This document shows, piece after piece, positions 17,383 through 28,263 of a stretch of DNA of 64,000 nucleotides. The DNA lies in contig JANQKC010000026.1 in assembly GCA_028281325.1 (NCBI GenBank), positions 1 to 64,000 on the forward strand, in the 5' to 3' direction. Position 1 is the first letter of the stretch. The number at the start of each line of letters is the position of its first letter. This DNA is from Alphaproteobacteria bacterium (GTDB lineage: Bacteria; Pseudomonadota; Alphaproteobacteria; UBA8366). The notes under the pieces are model-generated. The model was given only the letters and a program-made list of their open reading frames with translations. It was not told the DNA's origin and ran no database searches. Position numbers and translations under genes: made by a program.

Positions 17383-17868
17383 TTGTCAAAAGTTTTAGCG
17401 ACTTCTTTCGCCACCATGGCGCTAATTCTGCTTGGCGCATGCTCGTCTCCATTGCAGGTAGACCGCATGACCGACCAATCGCTCGCGGAGGAACCGAAAA
17501 CCCTGGCTCTCCTAACCCGCACTGCGTATGACGCAGACGTGCGGCGTTATTTGTCGAGGCGCGGTTTCAAGGTGAAACGGTATGCCACGCGCAAGAAGAT
17601 CGAGGAGGAAGTTTCGTCCACTCGGAAAGAGATTTTTAAGGAAGCGGAAACCAAGTACGGCCTTTCAGTTTACCCAGGCAATCAGGTCGATTATTGCGTC
17701 GTAAGCGCTGGCCGCCAACTTGGCAGGGCGGTTTTCGAGGTCACGGACCTGACCACAAACGAGGTGATAATCTTCGCCGAAGCGGGCGGCTGGACATCGC
17801 CCTGCGCATATCACCGGGACATCGTTTGGGACAAGCTCGCAAGCGCCCTTGCCGACCAGTGGAAGTAA
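17383..17868 (+). CDS. Putative lipoprotein, A+T-richer
   Basis: The 161-residue product begins with a lipoprotein signal, VLATSFATMALILLGACSS, with LGAC as lipobox. The mature domain starts with acidic and Thr-rich sequence, then a basic helical stretch (RRYLSRRGFKVKRYATRKK) and a central Tyr-rich beta segment (YGLSVYPGNQVDYCVVSAG). It resembles small periplasmic lipoproteins of unknown role. The start is TTG at 17383, with GAGGA 12 nt upstream; no ATG is available before the signal peptide. Upstream DNA is clearly A+T-rich. It is not evidently homologous to the lipoprotein at 5559-6077, though both follow a tRNA-Ser 3' end. Confidence 0.65.
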   Translation: MSKVLATSFATMALILLGACSSPLQVDRMTDQSLAEEPKTLALLTRTAYDADVRRYLSRRGFKVKRYATRKKIEEEVSSTRKEIFKEAETKYGLSVYPGNQVDYCVVSAGRQLGRAVFEVTDLTTNEVIIFAEAGGWTSPCAYHRDIVWDKLASALADQWK

Positions 17869-18008
17869 CGACTCCCCCCTGAACAAGCCACGGCGAACAC
17901 CTCCGAGCGCGATGGCGGATGCCCGGGCCGGAAGCGCGGTCTATACATAAAATTGCCCTTTAGTGGTTTCCCACATTGAGGATCGATCCTCATAAGAGGC
18001 AGAGTCAC

Positions 18009-18473
18009 ATGAGCGACAGTGTTGCCCACTCGGTGCGCCAGCTTACCGCGACAGACATCGGATTGATGCGGAGCCTCCTCGACCTTTTCGGGGACGCGTT
18101 CGAGGAGATTGAGACCTATACCGGGGCGCAGCCCGGCGACGGCTATCTCCAGGCGCTGCTCGGCGGCGATAGTTTCTTTGCCGTGGCGGCCCTGAACGGG
18201 GATGAGGTGGTCGGCGGCTTGACCGCCTATGAACTGAAGAAGGCCGAACAAGCGCGCAGCGAGATTTATATCTACGACCTGGCGGTCGCGGCGGCGTACC
18301 GCCGGCAGGGCATCGCGACGCGACTCATCGAGCAGGTGAAGACAATCGCCGCCGCGCGCGGGGCCTATGTCATCTTCGTGCAGGCTGACTATGTCGACCC
18401 GCCCGCCATCGCCCTGTATTCGAAACTCGGCGTCCGAGAGGAAGTCCTGCACTTCGACATCAAGGTCCCGTAA
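18009..18473 (+). CDS. AAC(3)-I-like GNAT acetyltransferase
   Basis: This 154-residue GNAT acetyltransferase resembles the AAC(3)-I aminoglycoside 3-N-acetyltransferases along its whole length. The resemblance is strongest in [11 protein letters not shown] (residues about 78-88), the acetyl-CoA loop [10 protein letters not shown] (about 96-105), VIFVQADY and the C-terminal [12 protein letters not shown]. The mobile enzymes acetylate gentamicin and related drugs. The gene lies on ordinary G+C-rich chromosomal DNA with no integron or transposon nearby, so it is probably an ancestral chromosomal relative. Whether it confers resistance cannot be told from sequence. Confidence 0.82.
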   Translation: MSDSVAHSVRQLTATDIGLMRSLLDLFGDAFEEIETYTGAQPGDGYLQALLGGDSFFAVAALNGDEVVGGLTAYELKKAEQARSEIYIYDLAVAAAYRRQGIATRLIEQVKTIAAARGAYVIFVQADYVDPPAIALYSKLGVREEVLHFDIKVP

Positions 18474-18492
18474 GCGCACCGCCCATCCATCG

Positions 18493-18530
18493 TTAAAAAA
18501 ACGCAAAGGGCGGACCAACGTGGTCCGCCC
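18493..18530 (-). terminator. Intrinsic terminator after katG
   Basis: GGGCGGACCA (18508-18517) and TGGTCCGCCC (18521-18530) form a perfect 10-bp stem with loop ACG. On the minus strand the hairpin is followed by TTTGCGTTTTTTT, so it terminates katG. It may also slow transcripts from the acetyltransferase gene. Confidence 0.85.
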
Positions 18531-18564
18531 AGAGCGCTCACAGGGTGGGTAACGCCTTTTCGGA

Positions 18565-20948
<2,384 letters not shown>

Positions 20949-21872
20949 ATGAATACACGGGATCTTGAGTACCTCGTCGCGGTCGCCGAGGAATTGCATT
21001 TCGGCCGGGCCGCGGAGCGCTGCAACGCCAGCCAGCCGGCATTGAGCGGCCAATTGCAGAAGCTGGAAGACCGCCTCGGCGTGAAGATTTTCGAGCGGAC
21101 CAAACGCCGCGTCCAACTGACGGATATCGGCGAGCAAATCCTTGTTCGGGCGCGGGAAATCCTACAGCATGTCGACGCGCTGGAAATGGTCGCCGCCGCC
21201 CATAAGGGCCCGTTCGTCGGCACCTGCGCACTCGGCATGCCGCCGACGATCGGCCCGTACCTCACGCCGCTCCTCCTCCCTGCGATTAAGCATTATCTGC
21301 CGGATCTGCATCTCGATCTGGTCGAGGATTTCACCGACAATCTCGAAAAACAGCTTACGGCGGGCGATTTGGATATCGCGGTCCTTGCGACGAGTCCGAT
21401 GCAGAAGAACCTGTCGGAAATTCCTCTTTATGACGAGCCGTTCTGGGTGGCGATACCGAACGGCCATTCCCTGGCGCGGCACGACGCCATCGATATCGAG
21501 CAAATCGAACCCGGCGAGTTGCTGCTTCTCGCGGACGGCCATTGCCTGCGGGATCAGGTCTACGAGGCGTGCAATCTTAAACGGGGCGGCGGGGGCGACG
21601 GCCGAGGTCCGAAGACCCAGAAGACCAGCCTCGCGACCATTCTTTCCCTTGTCGGATCCGGCGAGGGCATCACCCTCGTACCGGCGATGAGCCTGTCCGG
21701 CGCTTGGGTCACCGATTCAGGCATCGCGCTGCGGCCGGAACGGAGCGGAACGGCGGGACGAACCGTCCGTCTGGCCTATCGAAATGGCTACCCGCGCATG
21801 GCGTTGGTCGAGAAACTGGCGGATATCGTGGCCGGGATCGTGCCGAACACGGTCCACCCCGTCCGGCGGTAA
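20949..21872 (+). CDS. oxyR: OxyR, peroxide-sensing LysR regulator
   Basis: OxyR is the hydrogen-peroxide sensor that activates katG and related genes. Its 307 residues begin with a LysR helix-turn-helix (HFGRAAERCNASQPALSGQL, residues about 17-36). The redox pair is Cys199 and Cys208 in GHCLRDQVYEAC, with exactly the numbering and spacing of E. coli OxyR, so a disulfide switch is very likely. A Gly-rich insertion (RGGGGDGRG) follows the second cysteine. ATG 20949 is preferred over the in-frame ATG at 20916 because it places the HTH at the usual distance from the N-terminus. It is divergent from katG. Confidence 0.93.
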   Translation: MNTRDLEYLVAVAEELHFGRAAERCNASQPALSGQLQKLEDRLGVKIFERTKRRVQLTDIGEQILVRAREILQHVDALEMVAAAHKGPFVGTCALGMPPTIGPYLTPLLLPAIKHYLPDLHLDLVEDFTDNLEKQLTAGDLDIAVLATSPMQKNLSEIPLYDEPFWVAIPNGHSLARHDAIDIEQIEPGELLLLADGHCLRDQVYEACNLKRGGGGDGRGPKTQKTSLATILSLVGSGEGITLVPAMSLSGAWVTDSGIALRPERSGTAGRTVRLAYRNGYPRMALVEKLADIVAGIVPNTVHPVRR

Positions 21873-21959
21873 CAACGGTCGCGAACGGCCCTCCGTTGTT
21901 TCCCCCACCAACCTAAAACGCTAGCCTGCCGGATCGGACTTCGGCCTAATACGGTTTTC

Positions 21960-22889
21960 ATGAAGGTGACGACGATCATCCTGCTTGCCGTTCTCGCGGC
22001 GCTCGTCCTGGCGGCCTTCTGGTTGTGGACGCCGGATAAGCCGCGCGCCGATCTGGAGCGTGACTATCTGGCCAATCCGGCCGATATGGTCGACGTCGGC
22101 GGCGCGGTGCTTCATGTCCGCGATGACGGGCCGAAGACAGCGCCGGCGGTGATCATGCTGCACGGTTTCGGCGCCAGCCTGCATACGTGGGAGCCCTGGG
22201 CCCGCACACTATCCCGGACCCACCGGGTGCTCCGGCTGGACTTGCCCGGTTCGGGGCTGTCCCCGCCCGATCCCGAAAACGACTACCGCGACATACGGGT
22301 TATCGCACTGCTGCTCCGGCTCATGGATCAAAAGGATATCGCGCAAGCGACCTTGATCGGCAATTCGATCGGCGGCCGTATCGCCTGGCGGACCGCCGCC
22401 GAGCATCCCGGGCGCGTCGACAAACTGGTGCTGATCGCGCCCGACGGGTTCGCCAGCCCCGGCTTCGATTACGACAAACCCTACGACGTACCGGCACTGA
22501 TGAGCCTGATGCGCCACGTACTCCCGAAACCGTTGTTGCGCCACAACTTGGCGCAGAGTTACGGCGATCGGTCGGCGCTGACCGACGCGACCGTCGACCG
22601 CTATTACGACCTGATGTTGGCGCCCGGTAGCCGGCAAGCCCTGCTCGACCGCCTGGGACAAACGGTGCTGACGGATCCACGGCCCGTGCTGAAAACGATC
22701 GCCACCCCGGTCTTGCTGCTATGGGGCGAAAAGGATGCGCTGATCCCCGTCGGCAACGCGCAGGACTACCTCGACCACCTGCCGGATGCGCGGCTGGCGT
22801 CATTTCCGCATCTCGGCCATGTACCGCATGAAGAAGCGCCGGAGAAGACGCTGTTGCCGGTCATCGATTTCCTGTCCGAAGCCGAATAA
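21960..22889 (+). CDS. Membrane-anchored alpha/beta hydrolase
   Basis: This 309-residue alpha/beta-hydrolase carries an N-terminal hydrophobic helix (residues 4-24), so it is probably anchored in the inner membrane or exported. The core has oxyanion motif MLHGFGAS, nucleophile elbow GNSIGG, acid Asp in LLWGEKDALIP and base His in FPHLGHVPHEE. The overall pattern resembles meta-cleavage-product hydrolases and membrane-associated lipases. The substrate cannot be inferred. The gene starts 87 bp after oxyR on the same strand, with no clear terminator between them, but a functional link to peroxide stress is not evident. Confidence 0.8.
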   Translation: MKVTTIILLAVLAALVLAAFWLWTPDKPRADLERDYLANPADMVDVGGAVLHVRDDGPKTAPAVIMLHGFGASLHTWEPWARTLSRTHRVLRLDLPGSGLSPPDPENDYRDIRVIALLLRLMDQKDIAQATLIGNSIGGRIAWRTAAEHPGRVDKLVLIAPDGFASPGFDYDKPYDVPALMSLMRHVLPKPLLRHNLAQSYGDRSALTDATVDRYYDLMLAPGSRQALLDRLGQTVLTDPRPVLKTIATPVLLLWGEKDALIPVGNAQDYLDHLPDARLASFPHLGHVPHEEAPEKTLLPVIDFLSEAE

Positions 22890-22934
22890 GGCCGCAACCG
22901 CAAACGCGCGTCGGGAATCCGCCGTGAGCCTTCG

Positions 22935-23456
22935 TCAGCTTTTGCCATGGCGGGCAAGATGCCGCCGAAACGCATTGGCCAGATAAGCGCGATCGTTCGG
23001 TCCGGCGAGAATACCCTGCCTTTTCCCGGCCGCATCGAACAACAGCAGCGTTACATGGCCCACGCCATGGGCCGAGGCGAGCCGGCGGCCTTCGGGGCTT
23101 CGAATGTTGGCGACGACGAATTGCAGCCTGTCGTCGCCGACTTCACACACCGCGTCGCGCGCCTCGCGCTGCAACGCGGTGCATTGGGGGCATTGTGGAT
23201 CGTGGATCTGGACGACCGTCGGGTTGCCGTTGCCGATCTGCGTCAGGTCTTGCTCGCGCATGGTCGCGCGCACCTTGCCGATGAGCAGCCATCCCCCACC
23301 GCCGACGGCAACGGTCGCGATGGCGCCATTGCGCAGTTTCCGCAAAAATCCTCGTCGTGCGGCATCGTTCGGGGCGTTTCCAGCGGTCGACCGCTGCTTG
23401 CGCGTCGCCCCGTTCGGGCGTTTGCTTTTGCGCTTCTGCCGTTTCACCGATTCCAT
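22935..23456 (-). CDS. Thioredoxin-like protein with CPQC motif
   Basis: This 173-residue protein has a strongly basic N-terminus (residues 1-40, rich in Lys and Arg), one hydrophobic helix (about 44-60) and then a thioredoxin-like domain with Cys89-Pro-Gln-Cys92. The domain includes VVQIHDPQCPQC and a later GVGHVTLLLFD, which fits the cis-Pro side of the fold but has Val-Thr rather than the usual Thr-Pro. That makes it a divergent member. It would be membrane-tethered with the domain facing the periplasm. ATG 23456 is preceded by AAGGGGG directly against it; an upstream ATG at 23522 has no ribosome-binding site. Confidence 0.65.
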   Translation of the reverse strand: MESVKRQKRKSKRPNGATRKQRSTAGNAPNDAARRGFLRKLRNGAIATVAVGGGGWLLIGKVRATMREQDLTQIGNGNPTVVQIHDPQCPQCTALQREARDAVCEVGDDRLQFVVANIRSPEGRRLASAHGVGHVTLLLFDAAGKRQGILAGPNDRAYLANAFRRHLARHGKS

Positions 23457-23769
23457 CCCCCTTTGAACGGATAACCAAGAACCCGCGCCATCCGAGCGAC
23501 TGCGGACCCGTAACGACCTCATTCTAAGGGTCGGACCAGGTTCACGTCTGTTCTCTCTTTTTCACGTTGTCGTGACGCCGGTATCCCGGCAGAACCGCGG
23601 ACCGCGTCAATCGCCGGCGCATGGCCTGATGCAAATCGACGCACGGCGCGAAATCGAGCCTATTTGGGTAATTATCTCGCCCCATTACCCCTTTAGGGAT
23701 GTCCCCATCGGCGGAAATTCCGGATACATTCAGGCCGGTCACGAGGTTTTCCTCAACGATTTCGGCGCC
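23457..23769. other. Divergent intergenic region with inverted repeat
   Basis: No gene is seen. GGGTAAT (23666-23672) and ATTACCC (23684-23690) form a perfect 7-bp inverted repeat with an 11-nt spacer, about 80 bp upstream of the phosphodiesterase-like gene. It is a candidate operator. Confidence 0.4.
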
Positions 23770-25350
23770 ATGACCCAAAACAACCTTTTCGTTATCGGCC
23801 TGGATTCTGCGGATAAGGACCTAATCGAGCGTTGGGCCGCGTCCGGGGATCTTCCCGTATTCCGATCTCTGCTGGACAGCGCGGTCCAAGGCGACATCGA
23901 TAACCCATACGGACTAGAAGCCGGCGGCTGTTGGCCCGCTTTCTATTTCGGACGGTCTCCGGCGGAAACGAGCCAGTTCGACGGCGCGCGTCACTTCGAC
24001 CGCGACCGCTACGACCATGTTTCCTTCCGCCCCGACGCGACCCGGCATGACGCGATTTGGACGACGTTGAGCCGGGCCGGCAAGCGATGCGCCGTGATCG
24101 ACGCGCCCTATAGTTTCCCGACCGGCGATATCGACGGTCTGAAGGTCGTCGACCGCGGCGCCCATGTACCGGCCGGCGGCGGCGATTACATGGAGTTCCG
24201 GACCCATCCGCCCGCCTTGGCCGCGGAGATCGAAAACCTCTTCGGTCCGGACCCGGCCGGCGGACATTCAAGCGACTTTTTCCCGGTCGATACCGCCGAA
24301 CAAGCCGCCATGTTCCGGGACACCTATCTCGCCCGGATCGACAACAAGACCGACATGACGCTGCACTATTGGCGCGATCAGCCGTTCCAGTTCTTCCTGA
24401 CGGTGTTTACCGAAGCGCATTGCGCCGGCCACCGTTGCTGGCATATCCACGACACGGCAAGTCCCGATCACGACCCGGCCATCGCGGCGGAAATCGGCGA
24501 TCCGCTGAAGGACATCTACATCGCGCTCGACCGCGCGGTCGGCCGGATGATCGAGGCGGTGCGCGACGACGCCCGTGTCGTCGTCTACCTCAGCCATGGC
24601 ATCGGTCCCGGCTATAGCGGCACCCGGCTGCTCGACCGGATCCTCGCCCGGTTGGACAGTTTCGGCACCGAAACGCAGTCCAGCCCCGCCATGGAACTGG
24701 TCCGTGGCATTTGGCGCGGCATGCCCGACGCCGTCCGGCGGCCGTTGAAACCGCTGCGGGACCGAGTCTCACGGGACGGGTTTCAGCCGAACCGGAAAAA
24801 CCGGCGCTTCTTCGAAGTCTTCGCCAACGACCGGACCGGCGGTGTCCGAATCAACCTGGCCGGCCGCGAATCGCACGGCATCGTCCAGCCCGGCGAAGAG
24901 TACGAAGCGGTCTGCACGCAATTGATCGCCGATCTCCGCGACATGAAAAACGCGGAAACCGGCGAGCCGCTCGCCGCCGAAATCCTCCGGGCGCGCGATC
25001 ACTATGCCGGCGACTGCCTCGATTACCTGCCCGACATCCTCGTGACCTGGAACCGGTCGCACCCGATCAACGCGGCCACGTCGCCGAAAATCGGCACAAT
25101 CGACAAGACCGGCTTGCTGCTGACCCGGTCCGGCGACCATCGGCCGACCGGCCGTTTCTTCGGATTGGCCGACGATTGGCCGCCGCAACGCCTGAACGCG
25201 CCGGTCGACGTAAAGGATTTTGCCCCGACCTTCGCGGCGCTTCTTGGCGAGTCCGCGCCGACCGGCGGCAAAATCATCTCCGCGCTCTGCCCGGAACCAG
25301 CCACGGATACCGACGCGGCGCCGAAACCGAAATCGGCGTTGGCAGGATGA
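23770..25350 (+). CDS. Alkaline-phosphatase-superfamily protein (phosphodiesterase-like)
   Basis: The 526-residue product has the alkaline-phosphatase fold seen in type I phosphodiesterase/nucleotide pyrophosphatases. The N-terminal metal-site strand is FVIGLDSAD (residues 7-15), the family-specific block EAHCAGHRCWHIHD lies near 220, and a C-terminal GDHRPTGRF supplies a late His. Two expected residues are unusual. The position where the Thr or Ser nucleophile normally stands is Ala/Gly in LEAGGCWPA (residues 49-57), with only Cys54 nearby, and the usual Ser-Asp-His-Gly is Leu274-Ser-His-Gly. Activity may therefore be altered. It overlaps the glycosyltransferase by 4 nt, suggesting a joint role in surface-polymer or nucleotide-sugar chemistry. 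Confidence 0.75.
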   Translation: MTQNNLFVIGLDSADKDLIERWAASGDLPVFRSLLDSAVQGDIDNPYGLEAGGCWPAFYFGRSPAETSQFDGARHFDRDRYDHVSFRPDATRHDAIWTTLSRAGKRCAVIDAPYSFPTGDIDGLKVVDRGAHVPAGGGDYMEFRTHPPALAAEIENLFGPDPAGGHSSDFFPVDTAEQAAMFRDTYLARIDNKTDMTLHYWRDQPFQFFLTVFTEAHCAGHRCWHIHDTASPDHDPAIAAEIGDPLKDIYIALDRAVGRMIEAVRDDARVVVYLSHGIGPGYSGTRLLDRILARLDSFGTETQSSPAMELVRGIWRGMPDAVRRPLKPLRDRVSRDGFQPNRKNRRFFEVFANDRTGGVRINLAGRESHGIVQPGEEYEAVCTQLIADLRDMKNAETGEPLAAEILRARDHYAGDCLDYLPDILVTWNRSHPINAATSPKIGTIDKTGLLLTRSGDHRPTGRFFGLADDWPPQRLNAPVDVKDFAPTFAALLGESAPTGGKIISALCPEPATDTDAAPKPKSALAG

Positions 25351-26408
25351 CGCCCATGACGGACCAGCCCAAAACGCCACGCGTCTCCATCATCATTCCC
25401 GTCCATAACGGCGAGGCGTTTATTCACACCGCCTTGGATTCGGCGCTCGCACAGACCGAGTCGAACGTGGAAGTGATCGTTGTCGACGATGCCTCGACCG
25501 ACGGGACCTGCGCCGTCGTCGAGCGGTACTGCCGCCAAGACCCCCGCGTCCGCCTTATCCGGAGCGAGCGCCAGAGCGGTCCCGCGCGGGCGCGCAATAC
25601 CGGTTTCGACGCGGCACGCGGCGAATGGCTCGCCATCCTCGATGCCGACGACTGGTATACCGAAGACCGCTTGAGCCGATTGCTGACGGAAGCCGAGTTG
25701 GAGGATTTCCCCTTCGTCGCCGACAATCAATTCTTCATACGATCCGAATACGCGGTCCCGCACCGGCGGCTCGTCCGACAGGGCCGGGGCAGGTCCCGGC
25801 CGATCGACGCCGAGGCGTTGCTGGAGCATGACCGGCTCGGCAAGACGGCGAGCATGGGGTTGTTGAAGCCGATGATCCGCCGCCAACTGCTGATCGACCA
25901 CAATCTCCGTTACGACGAGAGTTTGACGGTCGGCGAGGATTTCATCTTCCTGCTCGATTGCCTGCGCTGCATCGGACCGGCGCTGCTGATCCTGGAGCCG
26001 CTTTACTATTATCGAATCCATCAGAAATCGATCAGCACCTCGCCGAGCGTGGACCGAATCATTCCCCAACTCGATGCGTTGAACCGGCAGATCGAGCATT
26101 TCGACGCGGAATGCTATCCGGGAACGCGACGACGACTCGATAAACGCCGGAAGAAACTGGTGCAGTACATTCGATACAAATCAATCGTCGAACCGTTGCA
26201 GCATGGCGACCTTGCCGGTGTGTTTCGACGCTTGGCCGCCGATCCCGGCGCGACCCTGCTGCTGCTCCAATCTTCCTTCCGCCATTTGGAGCGGGCAATG
26301 CGGGTGGTCTTCGCGCAACTCCAACAATTGCGCCATCGGCAACGCAACCGTCCCCGGCACAGCGGTCCGACACTCCCCGTCTCGCCCAAGGCGACGAGCA
26401 AGACTTGA
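25347..26408 (+). CDS. Glycosyltransferase family 2
   Basis: This GT-A fold transferase of 353 residues uses a nucleotide-sugar donor. VSIIIPVHNGE opens the domain, VIVVDDASTDGT binds the nucleotide, and the metal-binding motif LDADDWY follows. GEDFIFLLDCL provides the acceptor-side acidic motif. The C-terminal 100 residues are basic and helical (RRRLDKRRKKLVQ). The ATG at 25347 overlaps the TGA of the upstream phosphodiesterase-like gene (ATGA), so the two are almost certainly co-translated. The likely process is polysaccharide, lipooligosaccharide or teichoic-like polymer assembly, but no other polymer genes lie nearby. Confidence 0.85.
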   Translation: MTPMTDQPKTPRVSIIIPVHNGEAFIHTALDSALAQTESNVEVIVVDDASTDGTCAVVERYCRQDPRVRLIRSERQSGPARARNTGFDAARGEWLAILDADDWYTEDRLSRLLTEAELEDFPFVADNQFFIRSEYAVPHRRLVRQGRGRSRPIDAEALLEHDRLGKTASMGLLKPMIRRQLLIDHNLRYDESLTVGEDFIFLLDCLRCIGPALLILEPLYYYRIHQKSISTSPSVDRIIPQLDALNRQIEHFDAECYPGTRRRLDKRRKKLVQYIRYKSIVEPLQHGDLAGVFRRLAADPGATLLLLQSSFRHLERAMRVVFAQLQQLRHRQRNRPRHSGPTLPVSPKATSKT

Positions 26409-26654
26409 GCAAAGTCCCGCCGCCATACCGATGTCGACCCAAACCGTTCGGGGTTATGGACGGGCCATCGCGGAACCCTAGCCGAATTTTCTCAGGCGCT
26501 ATACGATCTTTCGGAGAACTTATCTCAAAGAAGTAGTGCCGATGCACATTGGACGTACCTCGAATACAGCCGATACGGTAAGGCTGACAAAAGGAACACA
26601 ACACGCCGGACGGTTGGTAAATGGCCGGACCGGCGATTGGGAAAGGTCAGGACC

Positions 26655-27395
26655 GTGACGGTCACTCGGACGACGACACATATGGCCAAGATGGCTGCTT
26701 GGGCGGTTTTCGCCGGTTTCCTCCTCGTATTCGGCGCCTTCCTGCCCGGCCCTGCTGGCACGGCATACGCCATGACGATCGATTTCGAGACGGACGACAA
26801 CGGCGCGCCGCTGTCCCCCGGCGCCTTCAACGGGGCGACCGCCTTCGACGGTTTCGGCATCACCATCTCCAGCACCGGCTCGCTTAGCCTGTTCAACAGC
26901 AATTGCGGACCGGATTTCGGCGTGGCATGCACCGGCGGCGACGACGACTTGGGAACGGGTCCCAGCTTCGGCACGCAGCCGCAGGGTAATGTGCTGATCA
27001 TTCAAGATCCCAGCGTGGCGCCGACACCGGGTGATTCGGGCGGCGGCGGCTCGATCACCTTCGATTTTGCCAACCCGACGACGCTGACCCAGGTCACCCT
27101 GTTGGACAACGACACCGACGAAGGCATCTTCCTTGAGTTGTTCAAGGAAGGCGTCGGCGCACCGACGGTCGTTCCCGCGGCTATTGGCGGCGACAACATC
27201 CTGCAAGTCATCGCCTTCGGCGCCGAAGCGGTCGGCATCGTCAAACTGGTTGTCAATTTCCCCGGATCGGGCGCCATCGCCTCGCTGTCCGTGACCGCGG
27301 TACCGCTTCCGGCCGCGCTGCCGCTGCTGCTATCCGCGCTAGCATGGCTCGGCTGGATCGCCCGCCGCAAGCGAACGGCCACTGCCGCCGCGTAA
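26655..27395 (+). CDS. VPLPA/PEP-CTERM-type exported protein
   Basis: This secreted protein has 246 residues. A signal peptide (about residues 15-35, ending in GTAYA) is followed by a mature beta-rich domain dominated by Asp, Gly, Thr and Ser (FETDDNGAPLSPG, ITFDFANPTTLTQVTLLDND). The C-terminus has the sorting-signal layout VPLPAALP-hydrophobic helix-ARRKR, the VPLPA variant of the PEP-CTERM signal that exosortases process in Gram-negative bacteria. The mature domain is reminiscent of exported proteins associated with biofilm matrix. GTG at 26655 has AAAGG about 8 nt upstream. No exosortase is in the window, so the partner must be elsewhere. A terminator follows the gene. Confidence 0.78.
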   Translation: MTVTRTTTHMAKMAAWAVFAGFLLVFGAFLPGPAGTAYAMTIDFETDDNGAPLSPGAFNGATAFDGFGITISSTGSLSLFNSNCGPDFGVACTGGDDDLGTGPSFGTQPQGNVLIIQDPSVAPTPGDSGGGGSITFDFANPTTLTQVTLLDNDTDEGIFLELFKEGVGAPTVVPAAIGGDNILQVIAFGAEAVGIVKLVVNFPGSGAIASLSVTAVPLPAALPLLLSALAWLGWIARRKRTATAAA

Positions 27396-27501
27396 GTTGT
27401 TTCGAACTCGACTCCCGGGATGCGCCATCCACCGCCGATGCGCATCCCGCTAGCGAACGTCAAGACGACCCGGTAAACTCTCCGTCGTATTCCTAAGATG
27501 C

Positions 27502-27530
27502 CGCCCGCACATTCTGCGGGCGCTTTCGCT
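27502..27530 (+). terminator. Intrinsic terminator after PEP-CTERM gene
   Basis: CGCCCGCA (27502-27509) pairs with TGCGGGCG (27515-27522) around a CATTC loop and is followed by CTTTCGCTTT. It separates the surface-protein gene from the dehalogenase gene. Confidence 0.75.
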
Positions 27531-27553
27531 TTAACGACCAGCGGATTTCCGAC

Positions 27554-28231
27554 ATGACGACTCTCAAGCTCGTGACATTCGACGTCTACATGGCCCTGCT
27601 GGACATCGACGGCAGCCTAACCCCGGTTGTTATGGATGTGTTGGACCTGCCGCGGGAGTCGGCAACCTCCTTCGTTCAAAGCTGGCGGGCCAAGCAAATG
27701 GAAAGGGCCGCGATAAGCAATTCCCTGGAACGGGAACGCACGTCATTCCGCGACGCGACCGGCATGGCGCTGGATTACGTCGCGGCCCGGAACGACGTCG
27801 CGATCCAGGCCGATACCCGGGATGCGCTGATCCTGGCCTGGGACGAATTGCAGCCATGGCCCGAAGCGAACGCAGCCGTCGCAGCGGTGAAGGCCAAAGG
27901 CTGCGCGACCGCGATTTTGTCGAATGGCGATCAGGACATGCTGGAGGCGGCCGCCCGGACCTTCACCGCCGGCTTCGATCATATTTTGTCCTCGGAAACG
28001 GCCGGCAAATACAAACCGCATCCTGCGGTCTACGACCTGCCGACGACGGTTCTCGGCATCGACAAGGGCGACGTGCTGCATGTCGCGGGCAGCGCCAACG
28101 ACGTCCTGGGCGCCGTCGCCGCCGGCATGACCTGCGCCTGGTCGAACCGGCACGGCGACCGGATCCTCGACCCACGCTATCCGCCGACGCAGGAGCTACC
28201 GGACCTGAGCGGCGTGGCGGACCTACTCTAG
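27554..28231 (+). CDS. HAD-family hydrolase, haloacid dehalogenase type II
   Basis: This 225-residue HAD hydrolase is most like L-2-haloacid dehalogenases and related phosphatases. The nucleophile is Asp10 in FDVYMALLD; the Asp-x-Tyr pattern is the one found in type II dehalogenases, whereas phosphatases have a second Asp. Motif II is Ser123-Asn124 in ILSNGD, and the motif III lysine is Lys152 or Lys154 in GKYKPHPAVY. The motif IV region is HVAGSANDVLGA, where dehalogenases have Ser-x-x-x-Asp. A short cap domain lies between. It would convert 2-haloacids such as chloroacetate to hydroxyacids, but a natural substrate is not evident from context. Confidence 0.82.
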   Translation: MTTLKLVTFDVYMALLDIDGSLTPVVMDVLDLPRESATSFVQSWRAKQMERAAISNSLERERTSFRDATGMALDYVAARNDVAIQADTRDALILAWDELQPWPEANAAVAAVKAKGCATAILSNGDQDMLEAAARTFTAGFDHILSSETAGKYKPHPAVYDLPTTVLGIDKGDVLHVAGSANDVLGAVAAGMTCAWSNRHGDRILDPRYPPTQELPDLSGVADLL

Positions 28232-28263
28232 ATCCTCCAATCTCCTATGAATCAGGGCGTACC

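Noticed and set aside
24711-25346. Upstream extension of the glycosyltransferase frame
   Set aside because: It is out of frame with the phosphodiesterase-like gene and has Arg-rich low-complexity sequence. The ATGA overlap at 25347 is the natural start.
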